Part shown: piece after piece, positions 9,598 to 20,095 of the stretch
Layout of the letters: every line of letters starts with the position of its first letter
Numbering within the stretch: position 1 is the first letter of the stretch
Assembly (NCBI GenBank): GCA_034387635.1
Contig: JAOANU010000004.1
Location: forward strand, 434,001-498,000
Reading direction: 5' to 3'
DNA from: Rhodosporidiobolus odoratus
Taxonomy: Eukaryota; Basidiomycota; Microbotryomycetes; Sporidiobolales; Sporidiobolaceae
DNA: 64,000 nt
Notes under the pieces: generated by a model
Databases searched by the model: none
Told to the model about the DNA's origin: nothing
What the model saw: the letters and a program-made list of their open reading frames with translations, nothing else
Program-made: the position numbers and the translations under genes

Positions 9598-12500
9598 ATG
9601 TCTATCGATCCGCGCCTGCTGTTGGAGAAGGCTGCTTCGACAAGCGGAAGCCGAAACGCGCCAGAACAACCTGAAGCAGAGGCAGAGCCGGAGGATCCAT
9701 ACGCAGAGGATGAGTTCGCTGTAGGTACGTAAGCGCTCCGCCCTGTCCGTCTTGCCATGGGATGAGGCTTAGTAGGCTGTGCTAATCTCGCCCCTCCGTC
9801 TCCTTGTCCTCCTCGGCTCACTACGCAGAGCGCATTCTCAACTATAAGCTGGTCGACAATCAGATTTGGGGGAGACCGAGGGAAGAATGGGAGAAGCAGG
9901 GACTGCGATGGGAGGTGCGCCCGGCTTTTTACTCTCGTCCTTTCCTCCGAAAGAATCCTGCGTGTTGAGCATGACCTGGCCCGAATTCACAGGTGCGCTA
10001 CTACGTCAAATGGCATGGATACGACTCGCCCGAGGAGTAAGTCGCGTCGACATTGTCATCCACCCGCATACGGGACTGATCGCTCTTTTCTCTTATCTCC
10101 TCCGTATATCGCTTGCTCGCGCAGTAACACCTGGGAACCCAGACGAAACTTCACCCGCTGGCATGACGAGTATGACAAGACTCTGGAGACGCTGGCCCGA
10201 CGCAAGGAAAAGACGGTTCAGCAGCTTGAGGAAGACGCGGAGAGGAGGAACACCCAATGGGTGAAGCAGCAGAAGGAAGAGGCGAAGAAGGAGGCGAAGC
10301 GACTCACTGGATCAGCAGTTTTGCGAGGGCCGAAGAAAGGGAAGAATCGCGTCAAGGTCAGTTGCGCTCCTGCTTCTTTTCGCGTTCGCTTGGCGTGACT
10401 CGGCTGACACCAGCCTGTTCGCTACAGGATTACTCCTTCACAACGAGCGCCTCTGCTCCCTCGTCTTCAACCTCGCCTCGTATCCCCGCCCACATCGCTT
10501 CCTCTCGCAAGAGCCGCGCCTCCCGCGAACGCAATGGAGAAGAGTACCTCTACACTCCAGAATTTCTCGAGGACATGGCTCGCCACGGCAATCTCCCTCC
10601 AGACCTCAAGCCACTCCGCCGTACACCACCACCGAAACGGGATCCGCAGGGCAACATCATCGTCTCCTCCAACGACGATGCAAGCAGCGTCAGCCCTGAA
10701 CTCGACCAAAAACCACTTCCCGCCATTTCTAACCCCCTCGCTCAACCTCAACCTCTGGCCTCTACGTCTCAGATCACTGGTCATGCTCCTTGCGCTGGCG
10801 ATGAAGAAGACGAGGACGACTCGCCAGGCGCAGCGGGGAGAACAGCAGAGCTAGGTTACGGCGGACAGGGTGGTCTTCCTCTCATGACGGCGGGCGAGTC
10901 GCGGCCTATGCCGACCGAGGGCTTCGCAGGCTCGGACGATGAAGTCGAGGCGCCCGGAGCAGCTCTCGGCGGCGGACAAGGTTATGGCGGGGGCATGGAC
11001 GAGCCGATGTTCGACAACCCGTCGACTTCTGCCGGAGGGGCCGCTCAAGCCTCTGGGATGTTCGCGGGCAGCGACGACGAGGAGGACGCGCACGACTCGC
11101 GCCCTTCCTTTTCCGGTTCTTTGGCCGACCAATCTTTCAACCACGAATCAATCTCTGTGACCGGTGCCGCCGCCGATGCTGCTGCCGAAGCGGAACGACT
11201 CAAGCACACTGCGGCGGGCTTCGCAGGTTCCGATGATGATGAGGAAGATGCGCAGATGGCGGATGTCAGCACCGGTGTAGAAGGCGTCTCCCTTGCCCCG
11301 CAAGGCGGATTCGCCGGGAGCGAGTCGCCAGAACCCGATGTGCAGCCGGGAGCGGGTGGAGACGTCGATATGAACGCTCCAGGACATGGAACCAAGGGTT
11401 TCGCAGGCAGTGAGGATGAAGAAGAAGAGGAGGAGGAGGAAGAGGAGGAGGTGAAGCCTCTCGTTAGGAAGGTCCCGGTCAGCGGCGTCCCCGACGGTTT
11501 CGCTGGCGGAAGCGACTCCGAAGACTCAGATGGCGCATCCCCAGCCCAACCGGCATCTGCTCCTTCTGCGCCGCAACAGCCACCTCAACCTTCTGCCCGT
11601 CCATCCTCGCACGCCCAGACATCCTCTCGTCCAGCCTCTCGCCAATCCTCGCAGCTTCCTCTCTCTCGTACGCCAGTGCAGGCATCGCCTGCGATGTCGT
11701 CAGACGACGCGTCCTCCTCGCCGGAGGTCTTGCCGAAGATGCGCAAAAAGGTCGACGTCGCAAAGGAAAATCCGAAGGCGGCGGCGGAGCAGCAATCTCG
11801 CAGAATGGCGGCGGAGCTCGGTAAAAGGTGCGAGGAGGTTGGTAAGCGAGGAGCGGAGAAGAAACCACAGCAAGCACAGCGGACCGCCCTTCTGCCTCCT
11901 CAGAAAAAGCCCATTTCGATCAAGGTCGTCCCTTCTGCCTCGACTAGCGCTTCAAAGCGAGCTCCGCCTAAACCAGCACCGGTTCAGGTACAAGCAGATC
12001 GTTACAGCGTCCCGCCTAAGAAGAAGAAGAAGAAACTTGTCGCGGAGTCGGCTGATGAAGACGGAGAGGCCGACAACACGACGCTCCTTCGGAAGCCGGC
12101 CCTCAAGCCGATCGAGACGTGCCTGGGCCCTCCCATCCGCAAGATGTCAGAGACAGTCGTCTCTGCCAGCACCGCTGCGATGCCGCCCTCGGCCAGTCGT
12201 GCTTCTCCCGCCACCTCACTCGGATCGTCCAACCCGAAGCCTAACAAGGCGTACGACCCTTGGAACCAAGGGATCGCAAAGCTAGAGTCGAAAAACGGCT
12301 ACGCCATTCTGAACCAGGCGGCGTTGGAGAGTCAAAGGATCGCCAAACGTCTAGCTCGGAAAGACCTCTCGTATCCTTCCGGGGTTATTACCGAGGCTCA
12401 GAAGGTCCGCTTCGTGTGGAGGCTCGGCGAGAACGCGCTAGACGGCGTCGCTGATTTCGATGCGGTGATGAGGAACGACGGGACTGGAAAGCCACGGGTA

Positions 12501-13693
12501 GCTTGGGTTACGGATCGGCCTTCCGATGCGAATGCTGGTACAGAGAGATGGGCACAACGCGCTCAGACCGACTACTTCGCCCTCCAGCTTGTGCTGTCCA
12601 GCATCGACGGCGTCAAGCAGGCCGACAGCCTCAGAGCTGGCGTATCCGCCATCTTCGTCCATGTCTCGAAAATGGACGACGTCGGACGGTCCCCGGGCAA
12701 GCTCGAAGAGCTTGAGCACTTCCGAAACCCGAAGGATGGGAAGGACATCGTGTTCTTCGCGTACGGCGAGACTGTGGAGGGAAAGAGGGTTTTCAAGAGG
12801 TTCTGGCTTTCCGGTAAGCATTGTGTTTTCTACCTGCCGCTTCTGCTCACCTGCGAGATTGACAAAGTCGCGCTTTCTCTTCTTTTAGTTGTAACGATCA
12901 CCTTCACGCCTGACGCCATCATAAGAGACCCTCAGCAAATGACCGCCCTGCTCGAGAAGCAGCCCGCGGTCCGCAACCCGAGACTGGGCCAACGGTCCAA
13001 CTTCCCGTGGGTTCCAATGCAGTACGTGCTTCGCGGAGGCAGGTTTGGGGCGCCTGTCGATGCGCATGGGAATGGGCTGCCGGTTCCGAAAGAGGGGGAT
13101 CTCGCCAAGTAAGCTCTTCTCCATCTTCCGCCCTTTCAAGTTTCGTTTCGTCCTAGTACCGAGATAACTTGCTGATCAACTTATTGCCCCCAGGCGCGCC
13201 GGCAAGATCGCCCTTTATGCCCGGCTCATGCTCGACAACGTCGCCATCGTTCGCCCCGGCCCAGCTGTCAATGCTTCACCGCAGTCCTTCACGGGATTCC
13301 CCGCCCCGAACGATCAGATTCGACTCGGTTCGAGTGCATGGAGTGTGCTCGAGACGAACTGTCCGGCCAAGTACTGCGCGATTGGCGTAAGCGAGCTGCA
13401 GAAGCTGGTTTGCGTCTGGAGGGTTGGATATCCTCAGATGTGAGCTTTTGCCCCTCCTCCCTCCAACCCCTATATCTAGATTACTGAGTGTTACCCTCTC
13501 GACAGCCGCCGCTGGATCGTTATCGCAACCCCCGAAGAACACGCCGCCTGTCCTGCTTCTCCAGGTGTACGGCTCCTTTACCTTCTGAGTTGTTTACCGT
13601 TGCTGATGTATTGTTGTCTCGCAGGTCGACCTCGTTACTCTTGAAGACGCAGAAGAGCTCCTCGCCGAGCTCTCGCACAGGAGAGTCGCTTAG
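9598..13693 (+). CDS. Chromodomain protein with acidic FAGSDDE repeats and a conserved-looking C-terminal domain
   Basis: Roughly 1,150 residues over about nine exons. The start MSIDPRLLLEKAAS at 9598 is followed by an acidic stretch and a chromodomain: DEFAVERILNYKLVDN, a charged insert, then RYYVKWHGYDSPEENTWEP. Chromodomains bind methylated histone lysines; the W in VKWHGYD and the aromatic after DE fit the cage. A basic Lys/Glu-rich helix (KQQKEEAKKEAKRLTG) follows. Residues about 270-480 hold six FAG(S/G)-type acidic repeats and a poly-Glu run. A Ser/Pro/Ala-rich linker contains basic patches (PPKKKKKKL) suitable for nuclear import. The last 350 residues look globular (YDPWNQGIAKLE, VHVSKMDDVGRSPGKLEELE, VVTITFTPDAIIRDP). 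I do not recognise this C-terminal domain. The overall layout recalls Chp1-like heterochromatin readers, but that is inference. Confidence 0.8.
10920..11530 (+). repeat. Six degenerate acidic repeats, consensus G-F-A-G-S-D-D-E
   Basis: Coding repeats inside the chromodomain gene: GFAGSDDEVEAPG, MFAGSDDEEDAH, GFAGSDDDEEDAQ, GFAGSESPEPD, GFAGSEDEEEE and GFAGGSDSEDSD. They are spaced about 25-55 residues apart in low-complexity sequence. Each Ser sits in an S-x-x-E/D context, the casein kinase 2 pattern. Confidence 0.85.
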
Positions 13694-14374
13694 GTTTCGT
13701 TTCTTTCTCTCGCTTGTCCCCCCTATGTGTCTTACCGTTACCAGTCGTCTGTAGTGTCCTTCTACCATGTTGCTTGTCTACAAACTCTGCCCTGTTGAGC
13801 TCGAATGCCTTCTCCACCGCTCGAAAAGTCTATCCAGTCGCCCTCGCCTAATCTGTACCTCGGAACCTCATTGTTCGCCCTCCGTGTTCGCCCATGGATC
13901 TTCGCTTCATCTAGCACCACCTGAATACATCGAAAGTATCGCTCGCCAGTGCCAGCACAAAGCCGTTCACACGTTTTTTCTTTCCGGCTGCATCACTCGC
14001 CGCTCCGCCTTTTCTGCCTCTTGCTCACCTCGTCTTTGACCTACTATTTTGAAACTCGCATCGAGAGTCTACCAGCCTTGCAGCTAGAGCTTGTACCAGG
14101 CCTTACCGTTCCGCAAGCTCTCATCGCCGTCCTTCCTTCGACTATTCACCTCGTCTCGACGACCTTGACGACAGCTTATACACGCGTAGCAGGTACGTCA
14201 GACGCTTCAGAACGACTTCTCAAAGTGCAATCAACCCAGCCCGTCCTAATGCAGTTCACGTCGCCCAGTGACCTTTATTGGCCATTCTCGCAACTCGACT
14301 CTCGCTACTTCAAGGCGCTAGCACAGCACTTTCCACCCTACCTTCCCTCCCCACCCTTATATCCGGTCATCGTG
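13694..14374. other. Intergenic between chromodomain gene and Mak32-like gene
   Basis: 681 bp, rich in CT runs. The frame of the Mak32-like gene stays open upstream to an ATG at 13949, but the extra 142 residues resemble no PfkB N-terminus. I treat it as leader/promoter. Confidence 0.4.
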
Positions 14375-15620
14375 ATGTCCACGACCTCGCAAGTGGCATG
14401 CGCCTCTCTCGGCCTTTTCATCATTGACGACCTCGTTTTCCGCACCGCCAACGCCGACGGATCCTTCACCGGAATCAAGCGCTTAGAAGCTCAGATCGGC
14501 GGAGGAGGGACATACGCCATGATTGGTGCACGGGTCTGGCTGCCACCTACGAGGGTTGGTATTCTGGTCGATCGAGGGAGTGACTGGCCGCAAGAAATGG
14601 AGAAAGCGCTGAGAGAGTATGGCGAGGAGATGTGGGTATTCAGGGAGAAGCCGCATGAATTGACTACGCGAGCGCTGAACTTGTATACTGGGGAACACCG
14701 AGGTAGGCCTTAATCTTCTTTCTCCGGTTCCAGCGAATTCTCGACGCTTTGGCAGTAGGAGACTGATGTCTCTTCCTGCAGACTTCGAGTATCTCACGCC
14801 TCGTACCCGTCTCGAACCTATCGACCTCCCTGCTCCCCTTCGCACGTCAGAATATCTGCACTTTGTCTGCTCTCCTACCCGCGCTCTGGTCATCCACTCT
14901 CAACTACAGCCCCCCGTCAACTCGACGCCCTCTTGGCGCCCAAAGCTGATCTACGAGCCCATTCCTGAGCGCTGTACACCAGACGAGCTCCCCTCGCTAC
15001 GGAAGATCCTCCCGCACATCGAAGTCTTCTCCCCTAATCACGAAGAGGCATGGGCGTTATTCGGTGTAGGCCCGAAAGAAGTCGCGCGACGAGGTAAAGA
15101 GGGCATTGAAGAAGTAGCGAGGAAGTTCTACGATGAAGGGGCCGGAGGCGCAGTTGTTATCAGGAGTGGACCACTCGGAGCTTATGCCGTCAAGAAGGGT
15201 GAGGAGAATGGGGTTTGGGTGCCCGCTTTCCATTCGTACGAAGATGGACGGGCAACTGGAAAGGTGGTGGATGTCACGGGTGCGGGCAACAGCTTCTTGG
15301 TGCGTCGTTCTTCGATCTCGCCTGCACTGCACCTTGTCCTGACCTTACTCCCAATCGTGGCTTGTCAGGGCGGATTGATGGCTGGGCTTGTATTGCATCC
15401 GGGAGACCTGAAGACCGCGGTGCAGCACGCTTCCGTTGCCGTACGTTGCTCACCTGCTTCACTGTTTGTGTCAAGCTCATATCTCTCCCTGCGGCAGGCC
15501 TCCTATATCATCGAGCAATTTGGTCTGCCTACAGTACAGCGGAGCGAGGACGGCACGGAACTATGGAATGGGGTATCTCCCGCCGTACGATTGGTAGAAC
15601 TGCAACAGCGAAGTACCTAG
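14375..15620 (+). CDS. MAK32: PfkB-family carbohydrate kinase, Mak32-like
   Basis: PfkB/ribokinase-fold protein close to fungal Mak32. The start MSTTSQVACASLGLFIID is followed by the substrate-side IGGGGTYAMIGARVWLPP motif, RVGILVDRG and TTRALNLYTGEHR, where an intron falls. Then come IYEPIPERCTPDELPS, VFSPNHEEAWALFG, VVIRSGPLGAYAVKKG, and the PfkB signature DVTGAGNSFLGGLMAGLVL holding the anion hole and catalytic Asp (DVTGAGN; D of the DTxGAGD type is partly replaced). The C-terminus is ASYIIEQFGLPTVQ. The final Asp of the usual GAGD is Asn here, as in other Mak32-like proteins in my recollection, so catalytic activity is not assured. Start choice: the ATG at 14375 gives a normal N-terminus, though the frame is open upstream. 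Confidence 0.8.
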
Positions 15621-15709
15621 AACCCTCTTGAAGAAAGTAAATACAACAAACTAGAACAGAAACACAACAAGCACAGCCATTCCGATTGAGAACCGCATCC
15701 CCTTCCCGC

Positions 15710-16450
15710 CTACTCCTCTTCCTTGGGCTGTACTCCTTCAGTCTCTGCGTCAGGTACTGGGCCACCCCCTGCGTCGAGACGGGCTCGAGACGCGGCAAAG
15801 AGCTTTTCCTGCATGGCCAGCATTTCCTCTTGCGACATACCGTTTCCAGCAGCCTTCTTCTTCTTGGCGACGCGTTCTCCCTGTTTCGAACATGTCATAG
15901 TAAGTGACCCCTTCGAGCCAGAGAAAGAGCTTGAGAAGCTTACCTTGGCAACCTCCTTGTGCTCCTTGAGCACGTCCTCCACGCCTTCGACAAAGTCTTC
16001 AAAGCCGAGCGCCTGCAGAAGCAGTACAGTTTAGCCATGTAAGGGCTCTCCGGAGCGAAGAAAAGGCAGCTCACCTTGAGAGCGTTGACAATGTGTTCGG
16101 GGCTGATGGTTTTCTTCGATTCCTTCTCGCAGATTTCGTTGGCTTCGGACGAAATGGTGAGGACGAACTCTGCTCGATGAAGTGGTGAGTATAGCCAGGC
16201 TTCTTAGGCAGGAAGAGACAGCGCACCCTTGCAACATTCGCAAATCAAGTCTTTGACCTCCTTGGACGCGCTGAACCCTTGCGGCAGAAGCTCTGAATGA
16301 CGGAGCGGGTCAGTATGTGGCATTATGGGAGGCTCGCGCGGAAGGGAAAGGCTTAAACGGACCTGCAATCAGTTTGGCGACGGTAGCTTTGGGAAGGGAA
16401 ACATCGTCGTCTCCGCCTCCTCCACCGCGTGGTCCTTCGTCGTCTGACAT
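15710..16450 (-). CDS. NCB2: NC2-beta / Dr1, histone-fold negative cofactor of TBP
   Basis: Beta subunit of NC2, which pairs with NC2-alpha (Drap1/Bur6) and clamps TBP on promoter DNA to block TFIIA/TFIIB entry. The start MSDDEGPRGGGGGDDDVSLP leads into the histone fold: PKATVAKLIA, ELLPQGFSASKEVKDLICEC, EFVLTISSEANEICEKESKK, TISPEHIVNALKALGFEDF. The tail is VEDVLKEHKEVAK, a Lys-rich patch and MSQEEMLAMQEKLFAASRAR, ending in KEEE-stop. Five exons or so with short introns. Total length near 140 residues is normal for the family. It is head-to-head with the SmF gene, 134 bp apart. Confidence 0.92.
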
Positions 16451-16584
16451 GGGTGTGACACAAGTAAGGCTCTGAGGTGCTTGCGTGGACTCAGCAGTTC
16501 AGCGAGTGAGAGTAACGTGGTTGAGACTTGTCAGTAGCAAGTCGCCGTGGGTTACTTGCATCCCACTTGCACACGCCGTTCGAT
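16451..16584. promoter_or_regulatory. Compact bidirectional promoter (NC2-beta / SmF)
   Basis: Only 134 bp lies between the two divergent start codons, so both promoters and both 5' leaders must share it. No TATA box is evident. Confidence 0.6.
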
Positions 16585-17110
16585 ATGTCTGTACAGCCGG
16601 TGAGTAGACGGTAGACTAGCGCACTCGAGTAGCCGTACAGCCCAGCTCACCGCCTTGCAACCCCTCGCAGGTCAACCCTAAACCCTTCCTCGCTGATCTC
16701 ACCGGCAAGCCTGTGATGGTGCGACTGAAGTGGGGAATGGAGTACAAGGGCTACCTCGTGTCTACCGACAACTACATGAACTTGCAGGTACGCGACGTCG
16801 CTTCTTTTCCCGCCGGGCTGATCCTGGGTGGAGCTGACTTCCCCTTTTCTGGTACGCGTGTGGTATTGGTATCGTCGTCCAGCTTGCCAACACGGAGGAG
16901 TACCAGGAGGGACAGTCGGTCGGTTCGCTGGGCGAAGTCTTCATTCGGTCTGTCGATTATGCCTTTTTCCTTCTCGCACTCTCACTGATCCCCTGCCACT
17001 TCCCTGCAGATGCAACAACGTCCTGCAGTACGTTTATTGAGTCGATCCTACAGAGCTGCCGCTTGACCCTTTGTTCCCATTCCTGCAGTGTCCGAGGAGC
17101 CGAAGAATAG
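16585..17110 (+). CDS. SMX3: Small nuclear ribonucleoprotein SmF
   Basis: SmF subunit of the heptameric Sm ring on spliceosomal snRNAs. The exons read [44 protein letters not shown] (Sm1 motif with the RNA-contact Y-MN), [20 protein letters not shown] and IRCNNVL (Sm2), then a final 7-codon exon VRGAEE-stop. About 78 residues in five exons. The first exon is 15 coding nt before a GTGAGT donor. The last intron interrupts Sm2 just before VRG. It starts 134 bp from NC2-beta and stops 89 bp before the MFS start codon. Confidence 0.92.
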
Positions 17111-17199
17111 ATGTCGTCGATTCTTTTCCCGCCTTTCTTGCTCTGTGTCGACCCTGCCATCTATCGTTGTTCAGCATAAAACGACGCCAGCTACGCTGC

Positions 17200-19848
17200 A
17201 TGGCGCTTGTAATACCACAACCACCCGCAAACAGTGGTGATGACGAGAGGAGCAGACAGCTGGCTGGTCTTCATCCTGCCTTGCTCTTCTCGCTCAGTGG
17301 CATGGCACAATCTGCGAGTACTTGGGTCAGCTCGCACGCCTCGGCTTTCGAGGCAGACAGAGGTGACGAGCTCGTCGTAGCTCCAGCTGGCTTCGCCCTT
17401 CGCGATTCTGGTCCCCGCCGGCCGGACGAGCCGTTCTCCAACGACTTCGCTACGCTTTCGCCCGCTTTGGTTCTAGCTTGCTGCCTGTTTCTCGCTTCGA
17501 GCGCGTTGCTAGCGAGGATGCTGTTCGGTCCGCCAGATGATCCGCCCGATAACGCCCCGCCAGACCGACTTTCGTGGTCGCGTTCACCGCAAGATGGCGC
17601 TGTCAAACCACCTCGATCTTTAGCGGAAACCGCCGCCGTGCTTACTACCGACTCTGCGCTGCTGCCTGGCCCTTCTTCAGCTGCACTGGAACCGATCGAC
17701 GGTGTCGACAGCTCCGCCCCGCAGACTTCCGCAACTCGACATGCTACCAGCAATGACAAGGCAGCAGCCGAGCCCGCGGGAGAGCGTGTAGTAGGAGGCA
17801 CAAGGGACTTTGGCTTCCTCCCCATCCCAAAGCGGTTACAATATGACTCGGAGAGGCCATTCAAGTTTGGCTTGCTGTTGAATGCGCTGTTTGGGTTTGC
17901 GGCGACTTTCAGTACGTCCTGCGCCTCCCTTCTCGTCAGTGTAGGTTTGTCAGAGCTGACGCCTGACTCGATGCAGCTGTCGGTACGTTGTGACCTCGCC
18001 TTGCCTGCTTTTCCTGCCCGTTGTCGGGCTTTTTCTGCGGTCCTTCGTCTCGATCTGACCGGTTGCTGCTTCTAGCCAATCTCTACTATCCTCAACCTAT
18101 TCTAATTGTTCTGAGCCAGAAATTCGATGTCTCCTGTCGGTTTCTTCCTCGCGCTTTCACGCATTGCAGCCGCTGAATCACCTCCGTGCCGCAGACGACG
18201 AGGTCACGAACATCCCGACCTTCCTACAGGCCGCCTACGCGCTCGGTCTGGCCTTCATCTGCCCTTGTGGAGATCTTGTGCGGCGTCGGCCCATGCTGTT
18301 AATCCTGGTGGCTTGTTCTGCTATACTCTCCCTGTTCGTCGCCAACTATACTCTGTCCCAGTCCAAGGCTGCTAACTCTTTCCTTGCGAAACCCTTCGTA
18401 GCGTGCTCGCGCTCGTTCCGTGTGTTGCAGCTTTCCAAGCCGTCTCAGTAAGCCAGCCCGCAACCTTACCTTTGCCCGTCCCGATAATGATGGGCCGACC
18501 TTGTCACTTGCAGTTCTTCCTTGACGCAAGCTCTGTCACTCCCCAGATCCTGCTGCCTCTCTCCGGCGACCTAGCTCCCCCAGAACGGCGTGGCTCCGCT
18601 CTGTCCATCGTACTCTCGGGCCTGCTACTGGGCATCCTCATCGCGAGAGTTCTGGCGGGCCTGATCGCGGAAAAGGCAAGCGTTTCAGCCTTATACTATA
18701 TGAGCTTTGGCTTGCAGGTGTGTCAAGTTTTCGTCACAGCAGCGGAAAAGCGGACGAGGCTGACTTGTGCGATGTTTACAGGCCCTGATCTGGGTGATGG
18801 TCTACGCAATGGTGAGCTCTTTCTCCGTCTCTGATACGCCTGTGCCTCACTCAGTCGACCTCATGACAGGTCCCCGATTATCCCGCCAAGAACAAGCATT
18901 TGAGTTACTTCGAGATCCTCTGGTCAATGGTCACGGTCAGCTCTTCCATTCTGTCCTTCGCTGAGCTGCGCTGACGATGAGCCTGAGCAGTATCTCTGTA
19001 CCGAGCCAGTCCTGATCCAAGGTGCTCTCATTTCCGGAGTCGCTTCTATCGTTTTCTCCTGTTTCTGGACGACCTCGACTTTTCTTCTTGGCGATATCTT
19101 CGGTTACAACAGGTAATTGACTGTCTATCTCTGCTGCTTGTTTTTCTTGACTGTGCTGAATCGCTCATCACTGACTCTTTGCCCGCGCAGCCTCGAAATC
19201 GGCCTCTTCGGTCTCGTAGGCGTTTTAGGTGTCGTCGCCGCCCCATTTCTGGGCAGACTCGTCGACAATCTCGTCAGCTGGGTCGGCGTATTTTTCGGTC
19301 ATCTTTACAGGCGCTGCCGGAGTCAACGTCGGAGCCCTTGCCGTCGTTATCTTCCGTTCGTCTTCTCCTTCCACCCCTGTTGCCGGATTCAACTCACGCC
19401 TTGGTTGTCCGGCTATAGTGTTGGATATTGGCATGCAATTGCAGCAAGTCGCCAACTCAACCCGTATCTTCGCCATAAACGCCGCCGCGCGGGCTCGCCT
19501 TTCCGCTTGCTTTCTCGTGGCCATCTTTGCAGGGCAGCTCATTGGTACGAGCGCTGGGACAAGGGTGTACCTTCGATGGGGCTACAAAGCTTCCGGCGGG
19601 TTGTGCTTGGGACTAGTCGGGTTTATGCGTGCGTTTCCTTCCGCCACTATTTTTCGGCAGCCGGCATAACCTTGATTTACCGATTGCCCGTTACAGTACT
19701 TGTCCTCTTCCTCCGAGGTCCACACTGCCCCACAACGCGATGGGTAGGCTGGACAGGCGGATGGGAATTGAGGAAAAAGGTAGCGGAGAAGAAGCAGACG
19801 AAAAAGGCAGGAGAGGTAGAAAAGCAGCGCGAAGCCAATGGTGTATAG
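17200..19848 (+). CDS. Major facilitator superfamily transporter
   Basis: MFS_1-type permease with a long, disordered, Ser/Pro/Ala-rich cytosolic N-terminus (about 230 residues) and an early extra hydrophobic segment (LVLACCLFLASSALLARMLF). The helix set includes FKFGLLLNALFGFAATF, TVANLYYPQPILIVLSQKF, YDEVTNIPTFLQAAYALGL, the loop FICPCGDLVRRRPMLLIL (MFS motif A: GD..RRRP), LLPLSGDLAPPERRGSALSI, GILIARVLAGLIAEK, and the later DIGMQLQQVANSTRIFAINA and AGQLIGTSAGTRVYLRWGYK blocks. It ends with a Lys-rich tail. These blocks match a bacterial-like family of drug/sugar efflux permeases (A-N-x-Y-Y-x-Q-P and D-x-G-x-Q signatures), so transfer in the deep past is possible. The substrate is unknown. 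A 6-nt microexon is inferred at 17977-17982. Confidence 0.82.
17977..17982 (+). other. Putative 6-nt microexon in the MFS gene
   Basis: CTGTCG lies between a CTGACTCGATGCAG acceptor and a GTACGT donor. Including it (A|CT GTC G|CC) gives T-V-A-N-L-Y-Y, the conserved helix motif; skipping it also stays in frame but loses V-A. Confidence 0.55.
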
Positions 19849-20095
19849 ACGGCATTGTCGTCCCGATACGGCCGTGTCACTGATTTGTCGTAGCTGTTGT
19901 ATATTGATTCTGCGGGCGGGTGAAAAGGATCCGGCCGAAATTGGTTCGTCTCTCGCAACTCTCGTCGATCGACTCCGTTGCCCCTGTAGCACAGCCGGCG
20001 GCTGTACTTTCACCTTCAACCACTGATTCACACCATCTCCTCGCCTGCTCGACGCCCCCACCCTTGCTCCCCCACTTCCACTTCCCGCTTCGAGT
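19849..20095. other. Intergenic, flavocytochrome b2 promoter
   Basis: 247 bp. CT-rich just before the next start codon; no other signal seen. Confidence 0.4.

Noticed and set aside
11530..12285. 251-aa Arg/Ser-rich plus-strand frame
   Set aside because: It is the shifted-frame shadow of the chromodomain protein's Ser/Pro-rich linker.
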